A stretch of 64,000 bases of DNA from Mauremys mutica (GCF_020497125.1 NC_059074.1:193001415-193065414); one strand, 5' to 3'. Counted from the stretch's first letter, positions 23,265 to 35,630 are shown. Program-made: numbers and translations. Notes: generated by a model not told the origin, from the letters alone.

Positions 23265-23405
23265 CTCCTTTAGCGAGAGGGAAACTAAGGTGCGTGGAGG
23301 ATAAGTGACTCACCCACGTTTGCAGAGAAAGTGATTGGGAAGAGAATGCAAGTCTCCTGACTCCCAGTAGCCTGCTCTAGCCATTGCAATGCTTTCTCTC
23401 CACAG
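23265..23405 (-). mobile_element. SINE (MIR-like) fragment, minus strand
   Basis: gagggaaactaaggtgcgtg, ataagtgactcacccacgtt, then tgcaagtctcctgactcccag and tgctctagccattgcaatgc correspond in reverse to the head and middle of a tRNA-derived SINE. Diverged and incomplete. Confidence 0.55.
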
Positions 23406-24660
23406 TGCATATTTAGAATGCCATGGGCCACAGCTGCACTTTGGGGGCCCAGCTACACTGGATGAAGCTGAAGCTGGAGAAGATAAACAGGACTTCTATT
23501 TGGTCTTATATCTAGCCATAAAGCCTGATTCCGCCCTGCCTGGTGCAGCCATGGGAACAGCCATGTGAGTGAGGGGAGAGATTTGGAAGCATTTCAGGCC
23601 CACTTTGCACACAAGGGCCAGAGGAGACTCAGGCCCATGGAGTAAAAAAGACATGAGGAGAGTAAACGAGAAAATAAGGGCACACTGAGGGAGAGGGCAA
23701 TGGAAAGGTTGAGGAGAGAGAGCTGAGCCAGAAGTGAGGGAACTGGGGGAGATGAGGGCCAAGAATGAGTGTGAAGAGAAAGAGGGAAGCAAACAGAAAG
23801 CTATTGTGTGTGTATGGTACATTTTTGTGAGGGAAAAGCGAGAGCAGGTTGGATGCTAAGCATTGAGTCAGTTGTTCCTACAGTAGGTCTTGAGCAAGAG
23901 GATGCTGCTTGTTTAAAAAAGAGCCTTACCACAAACAGGCAAACAACGTTTGTAAGAATGTTTTAATGGTGTTTCTGTGTCTGATAGGAACTGTAAGAAT
24001 GAAATTGGGGTCTAGGGTTATTGGTGCATGATTGCTGGTGTTGTTAAAAGTCGCTTCAGGTACTACATCTGCTGCTGACAGCACATTTTTATTAGTGTGG
24101 CAAATATGAATGTTAAAGGAAAAAATCATGCTGTTCTCAATCAAAACACACTTTAAGAAAAGAAAAAAAGCAAATTTTAGCCAAAAGAATAGTTGAAAGA
24201 AACTAACAAAAATTTAAAAAAGCAAAACTCTAAAACTGTCACTTTAATTAAAAGAGAATCTTTTCTAGTTTACATAGATACCATAATGATGTGAACATAT
24301 GTATGTGGTGAGTTAGACAACTAGATATATTAACCTTTATAGTGCAGTATTTTTAAAACATCCATGAATAGCCACATTGTTTCATAGTTTGTGTACCTTA
24401 CAGCAAAGGTATATTTCACAAGTTAGCAGGGGAGGGAGGGTAGCTGACAGAGGGGAAGTAGCTATGAAATATATTATACCACAGCAGAACTCCAGCCATA
24501 GTTGTACCTTGTAAAATTGTGGTAACATTCATTAGCCATCTCATCATATTAAGGTTGCTGTAGGCAGCATGAACACACACACAGGAGTCTGCCACACTTC
24601 TGTGGTGCATACTCCTAATGTTTCAGTAGCTTGGGAGGAACACAGAGGCCATCTGCATTT
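23406..24660. other. Anonymous sequence
   Basis: There is no gene. 23640-23800 is purine-rich on the plus strand, which accounts for the 108-codon serine/proline-rich frame opposite it. 24150-24320 is A/T-rich. Confidence 0.5.
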
Positions 24661-24778
24661 GGCCCCTGATCCTTCAAAGGCTTAAGCACATGCTTAATTA
24701 AATACATGATAAATCAATGAGATTACTCAAGTGCTTAATGTTAAGCATGCAAATACATTTTTGCAGAACCAAGGCCTT
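24661..24778. repeat. Palindromic MITE-like repeat (gcttaa type)
   Basis: It runs from ggcccctgatccttcaaagg through cttaagcacatgcttaatta and agtgcttaatgttaagcatg to tgcagaaccaaggcctt. It belongs with 9829-9999, 30222-30393 and 53508-53608. Confidence 0.65.
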
Positions 24779-24994
24779 AACAGGCATGTTGCTTGGGGTG
24801 GATGTGTATCTATGAAGTCAATGAGAATACTGCCATGGGCAGGGTGAGTTGCCCTTAGCTCTGTGCAATCCATGTAAGAATGGACCTGGCCTTGCTGGTA
24901 TTGCGTATAAAACAGCAAATGTAAATGTTTCTCAAATGTAAGGACAGCTAGGAAGAAATAATTGCTTAAATACATTTTTTTCTTCATAACAAAA

Positions 24995-25027
<33 letters not shown>
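24995..25027. repeat. (GT)n-(GA)n compound microsatellite
   Basis: A gt array at 24995-25010 is followed directly by a ga array at 25011-25027. Confidence 0.95.
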
Positions 25028-25028
<1 letters not shown>

Positions 25029-26082
25029 GGTGGGTGGGGAGTTCTGAGTTGTATGATTCTTTCCTTATCCATTAAAAGAGGATTTAAAATCTGCTCCATC
25101 CTTACCAAGGGCTGATGTTAAAAAAGCAGGGCACTTTCTTTCCAAAATTGATTGCTATGTCAAAAATCTAACCTTGAATTTCATGCTCCCAGTGTTTTGC
25201 TTTAACACAAGCCTTTCTGACTTTTAAATCCAGAATATGTTTGTAAAACCCATTCCCAGCTGTGGATAGGCCAGCGTTAATTCAGCAGGTCTAATCTTGC
25301 ATTACTTTATGTAGAACAAATAGGATGTTTTTCCTCACTCTCTCTCTCACACACACGGAAAAGATGTTTTCTGTCCTTATGGCAACAAAACTAGTTTCCA
25401 TCAAGCCAATTAATGACTGGGAGGTAATGTTCAGTGTGTATACCAGTGGCTGCCAGCTGACTGGCAAGCTGGAGGCATTGCCTAGATCTTAGCACAAGTC
25501 ATCAGGTGGCAAATTCACCAAGGAGTGTACCAGCTGTTTAACTTCATTACAATTTATCATTATGTCTGCCTTCTTCTTTATTTCTACATTTAACCACCTA
25601 ATATCATTTTTATCAGCTTGTCAAAATGTGGGAGAGCGCGATGGGGAATTCATTTAATCTCTACACAAAGCATCTCTCTTTTGGTAAAAATATAACGGCA
25701 AGTTTATATTCTCCCTGCTTTGAAAAATAAGATACAACTGAATTAAGGCTTAAGTAGGGATCAAAACACATCCAATTAGTATTAGCACTTACACATAAAA
25801 GCCGGGTAGCAGTCTTCAGTGCAAAATACTATGCCGAGGTGTTTAATGTGCATAATGCAAAAGATGACTGATATAGCAGAGGTTGCTTGTACTTGAGAAA
25901 TTGCTTAGGAAAGCCCCTTCTATTTTTGTTAGTCTCACAAGTTCTGTCACATATTATGAGACAATTGATCACAAGTTCCCCAAACGTCTTGCACTGTTGA
26001 TCACACATCAAGACAAATAGTTCTTTGGACCTTAAAACATGGCCATCAAAAATGGGGGAGACCCATATTCTCATTCCTTAGG
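25028..26082. other. Anonymous, apparently repeat-free sequence
   Basis: There is no gene. 25380-25850 lacks recognisable repeats and includes A/T-rich words such as ccaattaatgac, caattagtattag and catttaatctc. It is a weak candidate for conserved non-coding DNA. Confidence 0.35.
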
Positions 26083-26090
26083 CTCTAGCT

Positions 26091-26446
26091 CAGGGGTTCA
26101 AAAGCTTCATTGCACTGCCCCCCCCGCCTTCTGACAACAAAAATTACTACAGGACCCCAGTAAGGGGGGGACTGAAGCCTGACCCTGCCCAAGCCCCACC
26201 ATCCCAGTGGGGGATGGGGGGCAAAAGCCCCACTGCCCCATGCTGGGGGGGGGGGGCAAAGCCCAACGGCTTCAGCCCCAGGCAGGGGGCCTGTAACCTT
26301 AGCCCCTCCGCCCAGGTCTGAAGCCCTCGGGCTTGGGCTTTAGCTATGGCCATGGGCCCCAGCAAGTCTAAGCCAGCCCTGGTGACCCCATTAAAATGGG
26401 GTCACAACCCACTTTGGGGTCCTGAGCCACAGTTTGAGAACTGCTG
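26091..26446. mobile_element. hAT non-autonomous element (caggggttc type)
   Basis: A perfect 8-bp duplication ctctagct (26083-26090, 26447-26454) flanks ends caggggttcaaaagcttca and ccacagtttgagaactgctg. The interior is rich in gcccca/tgggg tracts, with a G run at 26245-26256. It is 356 bp long and non-coding. Confidence 0.9.
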
Positions 26447-26688
26447 CTCTAGCTCATTATGGTCTCACAAGAGATGGATGGTCTGACAATGGTGTTTAAA
26501 TGAGCTTTTTGCCTCACTTAAGTAAGCCAATATTAGCAGGTCTGAAAATCCAAATTCCAGCACATTAAAAGTTTTTCATGTATACCATGCACTGGGGAGT
26601 CCATGCACTGTAGCTAAACAGATTAATGTACATACGTTTATCTAGTGAGAGGTAGTACACAAAAGGTGCGGCCATCATTACACACAAG

Positions 26689-26983
26689 CATGGGCGGCTC
26701 TAGGAATTGCGCCTCCCCAAGCAGGGCGGCACGCTGCGAGGGGTGCTCTGGCGGTCGCCGGTCCCGCAGCTCCGGTGGACCTCCTGCAGACGTGCCTGCG
26801 GAGGGTCCTCTGGTCCTGCGGCTCTGGTGGACCTCCCGCAGGCACGCCTGCGGATGTTCCACAGAAGCCGCGGGACCAGCGGACCCTCTGCAGGCATGCC
26901 TGCGGGAGGTCCACCAGAGCCGCCTGCCGTGGCACGCCGCCCCAAGCACGCGCTTGGCGCGCTGGGGTCTGGAGCCGGCCCTG
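26689..26983. mobile_element. hAT non-autonomous element (catgggcggctc type)
   Basis: A perfect 8-bp duplication cacacaag (26681-26688, 26984-26991) flanks ends catgggcggctctagg and gtctggagccggccctg. The interior carries about four units around cctgc(a/g)gacgtgcctgcgg, some inverted. Its right end (caagcacgcgcttgg…ggccctg) matches that of 7320-7717. Its left end resembles the first bases of the transposase-bearing hAT at 44369. Open frames up to 148 codons on both strands are by-products of the GC-rich repeat. Confidence 0.9.
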
Positions 26984-26991
26984 CACACAAG

Positions 26992-29900
26992 GTAACTGAA
27001 ATCCTTGGATCCAAAAAGACTGTGCTGTGACTATGTAGTACTGCATAGGAAACATGCCACATTCCAAAATCTGAGATGATACATGCAGTATAAAAGGGTT
27101 ATCGAATAGTTTGGAATGGAACAAGAAATGACATTAACACAGCAACAGATAACAGGGTGATCTTAAAAGGACAGCATGTCTGAGTACCCAAAAAATTATT
27201 TCATAGCACTAACTGAAAGGATTATGCAACTTGCATGGTGGGAAGAGCATACTAATTATATTCTCTCCATCCTTTCCTCCTCCAGCCAATGTTATCCCCT
27301 CCTCTAAGTGGCTGTAATTCAAAACCTTAACTCTGTCCAAGAAGATCAGCAAGAGTTCCACAGGCAATCCCACCCCCGTCTATGATATCTCCCCTACAGG
27401 ACTCTGAGGGACTGATGCTGTGTTGATTGTTCTCCAAATGACTGCATCTCTGTAACTTGCTTTAGTATTGCAAGAACTCAGTCTGCTCCTGACCTTCTCA
27501 GATCTCTCAGCTGGCAGTACTCCACCAGGCCATCAAAGTGGATGTTGTAACCTTTTAAAAAAAATGTTGTTAATGTAGGTTAAAATCACAGATGCATTTT
27601 AGGTTTGATTTCTCTTTCAGAAATTCCTAATTACGCTACACATTGGAAAGGCCTGGCCTGGCTCAGAGCCATTCTGATGGATGTCGTGTTGCTAAACAAG
27701 ATGGGCTTAGAAATATGCCTGGATGTTTTCTTTTTTATTCCAAGCAAATACAAGCTGTAGATTAACATTTGGCTGACCCCAATGTCAATTGCTAAATGTA
27801 ATGTTTAGAACAGTGTAACACCCTGATACTCTGTAGTTCCCCCACAATGGAACATGTTTTCAAACATCTCTCCAAGTTGTACAAACAGTGGGCACTGCTA
27901 CAACATGAGGGTGACCTACTGCCCAGCAGAATAACAGCATCCAAACACACCGCCAGCTGGCCTGGCATTCTCTTATTTCCAATACAGTTATGTGGGTAAT
28001 AGCATGATGCTCATGTATCTGGCTATTCACTCTTATGTAGTTGATTAAAAATACTTTATAAATGATACCAAAGTTTGTATGATATACTGCCCAGAAAACA
28101 TTTTGATGAACAATGAAGTCAATGCCAAAAACCGTGTAAGCAAGCAATAGAGTCAAATCATGTGAGAGAAAATTAAATTTTCATGTATCGTAAATGAAAT
28201 ATACATTAGGGACTCTCTCCAGTGACCTCCAGATTCTGTAATTTCTGGATTGGATCTTAAGAACTAAATCATGTAGCCACAATACCCAGTGACACATATA
28301 TAGACGGTATTGCCTTGGTCCGGGCCTGCAACGGTAAACAAATGGAACTAGTTTTGGAGAACTGCTATTGACAGTAAAATTCTAATTTTACTCCAGCTCC
28401 CTGAACAGATGTACCTCAGAGTCCATAGACTGCAATACTTAACTGCAGCTACTCAGCTGTGACCTTCAGCCTCAGGCTCACTGCAATAAAATTTTCATGC
28501 AACCATATGGAAGAATATTTTAATAGAGATTTACTGTCAGTAACTGTCCCAAAGGAGCAAATAAGGAAGCTGTAACATATTGCGTACAGTAAATCAAGGG
28601 GACTTCAATGGAAAAAGGAAACCTCCCCGAGGCAAGCATCTTTAAAATTACAGGCAACACTTTGTACAAATATGTGTATAAAGGACTAGATATGCACTCA
28701 GTTAAGCAGCTCAAAATGGTTTTGATTTGAATGTCTCTTTATTAGAATTTATTTATTGTATTTTGTAACGGGTAATAGGGGGGTCATCTTGCTGGGCTTG
28801 CCAGCAACTGCTATGCAAGTCTGCGTCCACCTTACATAATGCAAAACAGAGGCGAGCTTACGTGGAGAGCTGGCTAGATCATTTCACAGAGCTGGTTGCA
28901 TTGCACAGCAAACACAGTTGCAGTGATGCTGTTTTGGTATCTCTCGCCAGATCAGAGGATTTTGGGGGAGCAGTTATTATTGCAATTCTGTTATCACATC
29001 TCCCTGCAGCATAGCTAGACTGGCAGTGGAGGGGTGGGGGAGGAATTCCAATAGGACTATGAAGAGCCACAGTAGAAACTGGGGAACAAAAAAATCTGAA
29101 GCGTTAGAAACAGACCAGGCCTACTCTATGTGGGAGGGCCTGCATGGAGAACCATGTGGGTGGACTGAAATCAATGGAGCTCTTTCCAAGGGGGGAGGTC
29201 TGGCCATGTGAAGCTCTGTGCCATCTTGCATCTTGCAGCATCTTAGAGTCAACCCTTTATGGTTTCACCATTTGTTACCACCTTCTCAACTGTCATATCA
29301 AGGGTATTTCTACAATCAGGTATTTGTTTCTTGACGGTAAACACGATGACAAGTTCCCCTCCCCCTTATACACATACATTCTTCATTCCTCTAGCAAAGC
29401 TTATAATACAATGGGGCAAAATGCGTCAGGAATAAATAGGTTAAACATTGAGAGGTAATACTGGGCTATCCTTCATAGCATATGGTATTGTGCATAAGGT
29501 AAAGGTCAGAGTATCTGACAACAAATAGATGTGGGGAGGTTGTATGCGCTGATTCATGATGTACATACTGCAAGACAAAAGAAAAAACACAGCAACAAAC
29601 AGAAAGTCAAAGTATCCAAATGCACTTACTAGCCCATCCTGCACAAATACATTTTGATTAAATACATGTGTGTTGTCACATTTAACTAACAATGAAACAA
29701 TTGTCAAATATGATTAATGTATCAAAAGAATTTCATTCATAGATGCAATGGTTGTGGTTACCATGATAACCAGGTAACACACACAAATCCATGTGGGATC
29801 ATGTTGTCAACAAACAAAAAAATGTCTTATAAGGCTGCAGATCAAAACCTGCATGGAGCAAGTGTCGTGTTACAAGGAGAAAGGAGATCACAGCTGTGAA

Positions 29901-30221
29901 AAGGAAGGGCGATTTGGAGATCGTTTCTGGTTGCAGTTTCCTACAGAAGCTCAAATGACATCAATTTTATCATCTGGGGGCTGTTTTTGTTATTTCTGAA
30001 TTTGTATCTATGATATCATCATTTGTCTGACTTCAAAACTATAGAGGGATCCAAAACCACATAACCCAAAATCCACATATTCAGGAAATATATAGATCCA
30101 GATCGTGATCTGAACAGCTGCTGATCCTTCTTTACTCTGAAATGAAATAGGAACAAATATGTTGAGGGCAAAGAAATACAGAGTAAATTCATCTTAATCA
30201 GATGCACCAGTGAATGAGCTG
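26992..30221. other. Anonymous sequence, 3.2 kb
   Basis: No gene is seen. The longest frame is 104 codons (29144-29458), without recognisable motifs. The stretch is unusually free of obvious transposon sequence compared with the rest of the window. Confidence 0.5.
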
Positions 30222-30393
30222 AGGCCCTGATTCTGCAAAGCATAAGCACCCTTGCCTGACTTTAAGAACATGAGGTGTTCCATTGATTTGAAGAGGGATG
30301 CAAACAATAATTGTAAACATGTAAAGTACTTAAAGTTAAACATGTGCTTAAAGTTAAACATGTACTGAAGTCCTTTGGCTAATTAGAGCCCTA
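30222..30393. repeat. Palindromic MITE-like repeat (gcttaaagttaa type)
   Basis: It runs from gaggccctgattctgcaaag through a ttccattgatttgaag centre, acttaaagttaaacatg repeated twice, to attagagccctag. It is a variant of the 9829-9999 family with an extra internal unit. Confidence 0.6.
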
Positions 30394-30814
30394 GGGAAGA
30401 GTCCATTATTAAACCCCTAACAATTTTAACAAATTCAAAATAAAAAATTCAATTCCATATGGAATCAAAATATAAGAATAAAAGTGTTGTTAGCTGCGTT
30501 TTATGTTTAAATCATCTTTAGCAGGGCAAATTCTGTGTGAAAATACACCAGGGCTTAGACCCCAACTCCTACACCAGCAATATTCACATCATTACGTACC
30601 CCTTAACCACAGCTGAATGCCTCCCCAGCAAGCAACATTTTTGCAAATACTATCCCAATAAAGAAGCAGTCATTGCCATTCAGTATCACCTAGCTAAATC
30701 TGTTCCTGGGAGACATTCCAGTTATGTGGATTCCCTGATAAAACAATTCTTCATTAAGTGGAATGTATACTATTACTGGTGCTGACTGAATATTTTCCTT
30801 CTAAACATATTTTA

Positions 30815-31170
30815 GACCAAAATTTGTCTTCCCCATCCCCCTAAAAAAAGATTTTCATTGCAAAAATTTTAAAAAGCAGAGAGTTTTTTTAATTAAAAAA
30901 ATCCAAAACAAATGCAAACAATTTTTGGTTTTCACAAAACTAACATTTTTATTTTTCAAAATTGAAAAACAAAAATATATTACTTTACATGTTTACAATT
31001 ATTGTTTGCATCCCTTTTCCCTCCTTTCCCCATTCCCTTTTTTTTCCAGTGGCAAAATGAAAAAAGTAGGGAAATATAAAAAAGAAGAAAAGAGGAAAAA
31101 AAGGGTATCAAACTAAAAAAAGCCCCTTTCACTGAAAAATTAGACAATTTCAAGGCAAATGAAATTTTCT
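30815..31170. repeat. A/T-rich fold-back-like sequence
   Basis: Mirrored tracts such as tttttcaaaattgaaaaac and attttcattgcaaaaatttt resemble 1727-2240 and 39960-40276. Clear termini are not visible here. Confidence 0.4.
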
Positions 31171-31640
31171 CAAAAGTTTGTGCAAAATATACATCCTGGT
31201 TTTTTTTAACATATTCCTATATACAGGCTACATGTTCCGCTATTCAGATGACGGCAATTTTTCAAAAAAAATTTGTAAGGAGTTGTTATCCGGAACCTGC
31301 TGGGCTCTTTTGAACATCTCGCCCTTTTTCTGGGTTCTGAATAGAGGTGGTAAAAAAAATGCCATTTATGGACACTCAACTCTGCTACCCAATAAACGGC
31401 AGGCAATGCCACCACCCCACTTCCTATTTGTCCTTCCTTATCCCAGTCAGGGCATCACACACCTCCATGAGAAGTAGGGTGAGAGCAAGCCCTGCTCTCC
31501 TTGAACAGAGGGATTGCAATCCTTCTTGGCTTTTAACCAGTTTGCACAAGAAGAGCACTCCCCCCACACAGTGCATGCGCCTAACGGGTGAGGCAGGCAG
31601 TCCCAAGGAATTCAGCATACCCATGGGTGGCATGTAATTC
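31171..31640. other. Anonymous sequence
   Basis: There is no gene. Frames of 96-122 codons on both strands overlap each other and continue into GC-rich repeat to the right. Confidence 0.5.
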
Positions 31641-31689
31641 CCGCATTTGGGGACTCTGGGCATAAGCACCAGAAGTTCCCTAGAAGTGG

Positions 31690-31960
31690 GGCGCCACTGG
31701 CACCTGAACCGTGGCCCTTCCCCCTGCTCCACCCCCACTTCACCCCAGGCCCTGTTCCCGCTCGTCCCCCTCCCCTGAACCCCTGCACCCACTGCTCATG
31801 CCTCTTCCTGCCTCCCGAGTGCCCCCCACCCACCATTCGTGCCTGTTCACCCCTCCCAAGGTCCCCTGCCTGCTGTTCATGCCTCTTTTCCCCTCCCCCC
31901 CAAGACCCTCCCCACCTGCCACTCATGCCTCTCCACCCTCCCTGTGGAACTCTGTGCAAG
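31690..31960. repeat. C-rich minisatellite of about 50 bp units
   Basis: About four degenerate units have the form ccc-rich tract plus (c/t)tgccactcatgcctcttc-like box; the box recurs near 31793, 31836, 31876 and 31920. It explains the long arginine/glycine-rich frame (155 codons) on the minus strand. A G run follows at about 31969-31978. Confidence 0.7.
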
Positions 31961-32450
31961 TCCAAATCGGGGGGGGGGCATTTGCTGCCCTCAGGCACTC
32001 CTAAATGCCTCCTGCTGCTTACCAGAAGCCCTGATAGGCTCTGGGCCAGGTGGAGGTGGCAGGGGATCCTCCTGGCCATTGCCTGCCTGGCTTAGCTGGC
32101 ACCAGCCCTGAGGACAGCATGGTGCCTGCCACACATTGAGTGATCCAGTCCTGCAGCAGCTTGGAAGGGAGGGAATGTCGCATCCACTGCACAGAGCATA
32201 ATGCTGGCATCTTATCTAGCCCTTCCACTTTTAAAAGTGATGGGGAGAGGGCCCTGCTCCCCCCCATTCTGGCACCCCTTCAATGAGTTGCTCCAGAGTC
32301 CAGCATCAGCACAGCAGGAGAACGGGCCACAGGGGAAGAGCAGGATGTGGGAGCAGGGCCTAAGGGTGGGCCCATGGCCCAGGTGCCCTTTCGGCAGCAG
32401 CACTTCAAAGACAGCAGGTCAGCAGCATGCCTCCAAAGGGAGGTGCATCG
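31961..32450. other. GC-rich anonymous sequence
   Basis: No gene is recognised. Composition is continuous with the neighbouring minisatellite and the fold-back at 32451, so these may be parts of one unidentified repetitive element. Confidence 0.4.
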
Positions 32451-32611
32451 CATCCTGTTTGGGGAGGCTTAGCCTCCCCTGGCTGCTTATACCCACCTCC
32501 CCACGAACATGCCATAGGTCTCCCTCTGGCAACAGGATCCAATTATTTATTACATATAATGGATGGTGGGTATAAGAGGCCAGGGGAGGCTAAGCCTCCA
32601 CAAACAGAATG
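32451..32611. repeat. Fold-back with about 47-bp inverted arms
   Basis: The left arm 32451-32497 begins catcctgtttggggaggctt and ends tatacccacc. The right arm 32565-32611 begins ggtgggtataagaggccagg and ends aaacagaatg; the two are inverted copies with few mismatches. The arms also contain the internal palindrome ggggaggcttagcctcccc. No target duplication is evident. Confidence 0.85.
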
Positions 32612-32719
32612 TGTGTGTATATATTTTATTTTGCCAACCTGAGCCCCAAGTCTAGTTGAATTTGAGGAATCCAGTGAAAGGAATCTTGAAAAAAATTTAA
32701 ATTCCAACAACACTAGATG

Positions 32720-33663
32720 AAACTGGGTGAAAGACTGTACACAAAGAGTAGTGATCAGTGGGTCACTGTCAGATGGGAGGACAAATCTAGTGAGATCCCA
32801 CAGGGACTGTCCTGGATCTGATACTGGTCAATATTTTCATTAATGACTTGGATAACGGAGTGGAGTGTATGCTCATAACATTTGTAGATGACACTGAGCT
32901 GGAAGGGTTGCAAGGACAGGATTAGAATTAAAAAAAACCTTGGTGAATTGGTCTGAAATCAACAAGATGAAATTCAATAAGTGACTTAAGGAGGAAAAAT
33001 CAAATGCACAAATAAAAAATGGGGCATAACTAGTTAGGCAGTAGTACTGCTGAAAAGGATCTGGGGGTTATAGTGGATCACTAATTGAATATAAGCCAAC
33101 AATGTGATGCAGTTGCAGAAAAGACTACTATCATTCTGGGGTATATTAACAAGAGTGTTGTACAGCTGGAATACTGTGCCCCGTTTTGGGCACTGCACTT
33201 TAAAAAAGATGTGGCTAAACTGGAGGAAGTCCAGAGGAAAGCAACAAAAAATGATAAAAGCTTTGGAAAACCTGACCTATGAGGAAAGGTTAACAAAACT
33301 GGGTGGGCATGTTTAGTCTTGAACAAAGAAGACTAAGAAAGGACCTGAAACCAGTTAAGGGCTGTAATAAAGAAGAGGATGATGAATTGCTCTCCCTGTC
33401 CACTGGAGGAAGAACAAGAAGTAATTAACTTAATCTGGAGAAGGGAGATTTTGGTTAGATATTAGGAAAAACATTCAAACTATAAGGATAATTAAGCCCT
33501 GGAATAGATTACCAGAGGAATTTCTGGAATATCCATCATTGTATAATTTGTTCTTAAAAACCTCCAAACACCTGTCAAGGATGGTCTAGGTCCTGCAGGG
33601 GGTGGGGGGTGAACTAGAGCACTTCTTGAGGTCCCTTCCAGCCCTACATCTCTATGATTATGT
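32720..33663 (+). mobile_element. CR1 LINE fragment: reverse transcriptase to 3' end
   Basis: From about 32740 the sequence encodes, in broken frames, the CR1 reverse transcriptase palm: a gg(a/g)ctgtcctggatctgat block and then NIFINDLDNG-like coding. The catalytic box reads TFVDDTE at 32881-32901, where V replaces the usual A of FADD. It continues with LEYCAPFWALHFKKDVAKLEE-like coding at 33167-33240 and a 3' UTR ending ctacatctctatgattatg. There are many stops and frameshifts. Confidence 0.85.
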
Positions 33664-35544
33664 CTGAAAGAGCCTAGAAGGAGTATTAAAGAAGTTCTGA
33701 TTTGGTGAGCCATTGTTGACAGAGGTCTTTTGAGGGGAGACAAATCTCTCCGAGTCTCTGAGCATTGCAAAGATCGTCTATACCTAGTTCAGTACCATTT
33801 AATCACCTGCAAACATCCCAATTACTGAAAGCAGAATTACCATCCCAATTAAGCAGCAGTCCTTGCAACTCAATGTCATTAGGCTTAATTTGGTTCCTTG
33901 GGAAGCATCCTGATTAAGTTGATTACCTGATTAAGTGAAGAGTCCTGTATATGACAAGCCTGCTGCCGCACTGTCTTACACCGGTTCTACTAGTTGATTT
34001 GAGTGGTGTTGCAACAGCACAGAAATGGAGTAATGCCAGGGTGAATCAGGACCATTGCACTTAGTGATCCTGGATAAAGTTTGCAAAACAGCTTCTCCTT
34101 TTTAATAGAAAGTTATTGGGTCAATATCATCCCTAATGCAACTCCATTAACTTCCATGCGGTTACAATAGAGATGGATTTGGCCCATTTTCTTTAAACTA
34201 GGAATGAAAAAACCAAGTGGGATCTTGACCAAATTGTCAGAAGAATAAACCCTGAAGCTTTTTTTTGAAGAACCATATGGTTATTTTTTTTAAAGTCTTC
34301 TTGTACCTGTGTACTTCTTGGCTACAGTTGTGTCCAGAAGGGAAGGTACCAAAATACCGTGAACTGAATTCATACCTTGGTAGCACCACTGAAGCCAGTG
34401 ATATTGCAGCAAAGATGGGCACTATGAAAAAGAATACTGTTCTAACATTAGTTTTGACCCACACAAAACTAACAGAAAGTGGAAATCTAACTAGTAAAGC
34501 CTGATTTCTTGAGCAAAGGACCCTGGATACATTTTTGGACCCTTTTTGATTTGTCCATGACAACTACAGTGTTTTTATCAGTACTTGGAAGTGAACGTTT
34601 GGAGTCCAAAAATCAAACATTTATACAACAGCTGCTCACCGCTATAATTGAGCCATTCAACTGCAGAACATGCCACTTCCCAGTGCCTTTCCATAGGATG
34701 GACTGAGAGGTGGCCCTACTGAAAATGAAGCCTATGGAATGCTTCAAATGAGTGAAATTATTTCCACTTTCATTGATCTCCTATCCCTTTTCATCCAGAA
34801 GATGTTGCTGAACTTGATGTTAATATAGTTTTTGGCAATGATATGGAGAGCATGGAATTATTGGGTGGTTAACTTGGTAAATTCCATCAAGTTTTTTTTG
34901 AAGCACAGAGAGACATTTTTCCATTCTCTTTGGCTAGACCTGGTCTCTGTCATGCCATTGATCTGAGTAGGAAGGAAAGATGCAGCCTTTTATCAAAGAA
35001 AACAAAAATCAGCTGTTATACAACCATATAGTGTTTCTTGTGCCACTCCTTCCCAGCACCTGGTTTAGGAGGCATATCTAGGGCAATGGGGTTTCCTATA
35101 TCCAGCTGCAGAAGAACCCTAGAGAAGCCATTGGCAGCCACCACTATTTAGACCAGGTTGTTCTCATCTGCACTGGGAGACTGGCTGGCACAGAACAAGA
35201 CAAATTCTGAACATGAGACCTAAAAGTGCATTTCAGCAGCTAAAGGATTCTTTTAGACTTGTTTTTGCATTGGGGTAACATAACCTCCCCCCACCCCATT
35301 GTACATTTCTAATATGAAGTTTTACAGCATAATCTCTGTCATGTGGGGGTCCTGTGTGTTGGCCGGGGCTGCCTGCGTTGCCCAGTGGCCTCCTGGCATC
35401 AGCTTCTAGTACATTCCCTGGATCATTTCCTACTGCAAATGTAACCCACACACTTCCTGGATGTGGTGTTATGACCCCTCTAGTGCCTAGCTGGCTGGAG
35501 AGAGATCTATTTATATCTGCTCTATAGCCTTAGCTAAGAGGCAC
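33664..35544. other. Anonymous sequence
   Basis: There is no gene. A degraded palindromic repeat (tgggtcaatatcatccct to gatggatttggccca) sits at 34115-34185. The 108-codon minus-strand frame at 34237-34563 has no recognisable domain. Confidence 0.5.
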
Positions 35545-35630
35545 ATGGATTTTAGCTCATGCAGTAGAGGCTCATGCATTTAGCTCCAGAGGTCCCAGGT
35601 TCAATCCCACCCACCAATGACTGAGGTCTG
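35545..35630 (+). mobile_element. tRNA-derived SINE head
   Basis: tagctcatgcagtagagg (35553-35570) is an A-box region and ggttcaatccc (35598-35608) a B box, separated as in a tRNA. The split minus-strand SINE at 21085-22130 is the same family. The sequence downstream of 35630 does not look like the body of this SINE, so the copy is 3'-truncated. Confidence 0.7.

Noticed and set aside
26638..27124. Overlapping open frames up to 148 codons on both strands
   Set aside because: By-product of the GC-rich inverted and direct repeats in the hAT element at 26689-26983.
31612..32111. 155-codon minus-strand and 97-codon plus-strand frames
   Set aside because: Low-complexity glycine/arginine or proline/serine composition over a C-rich minisatellite.
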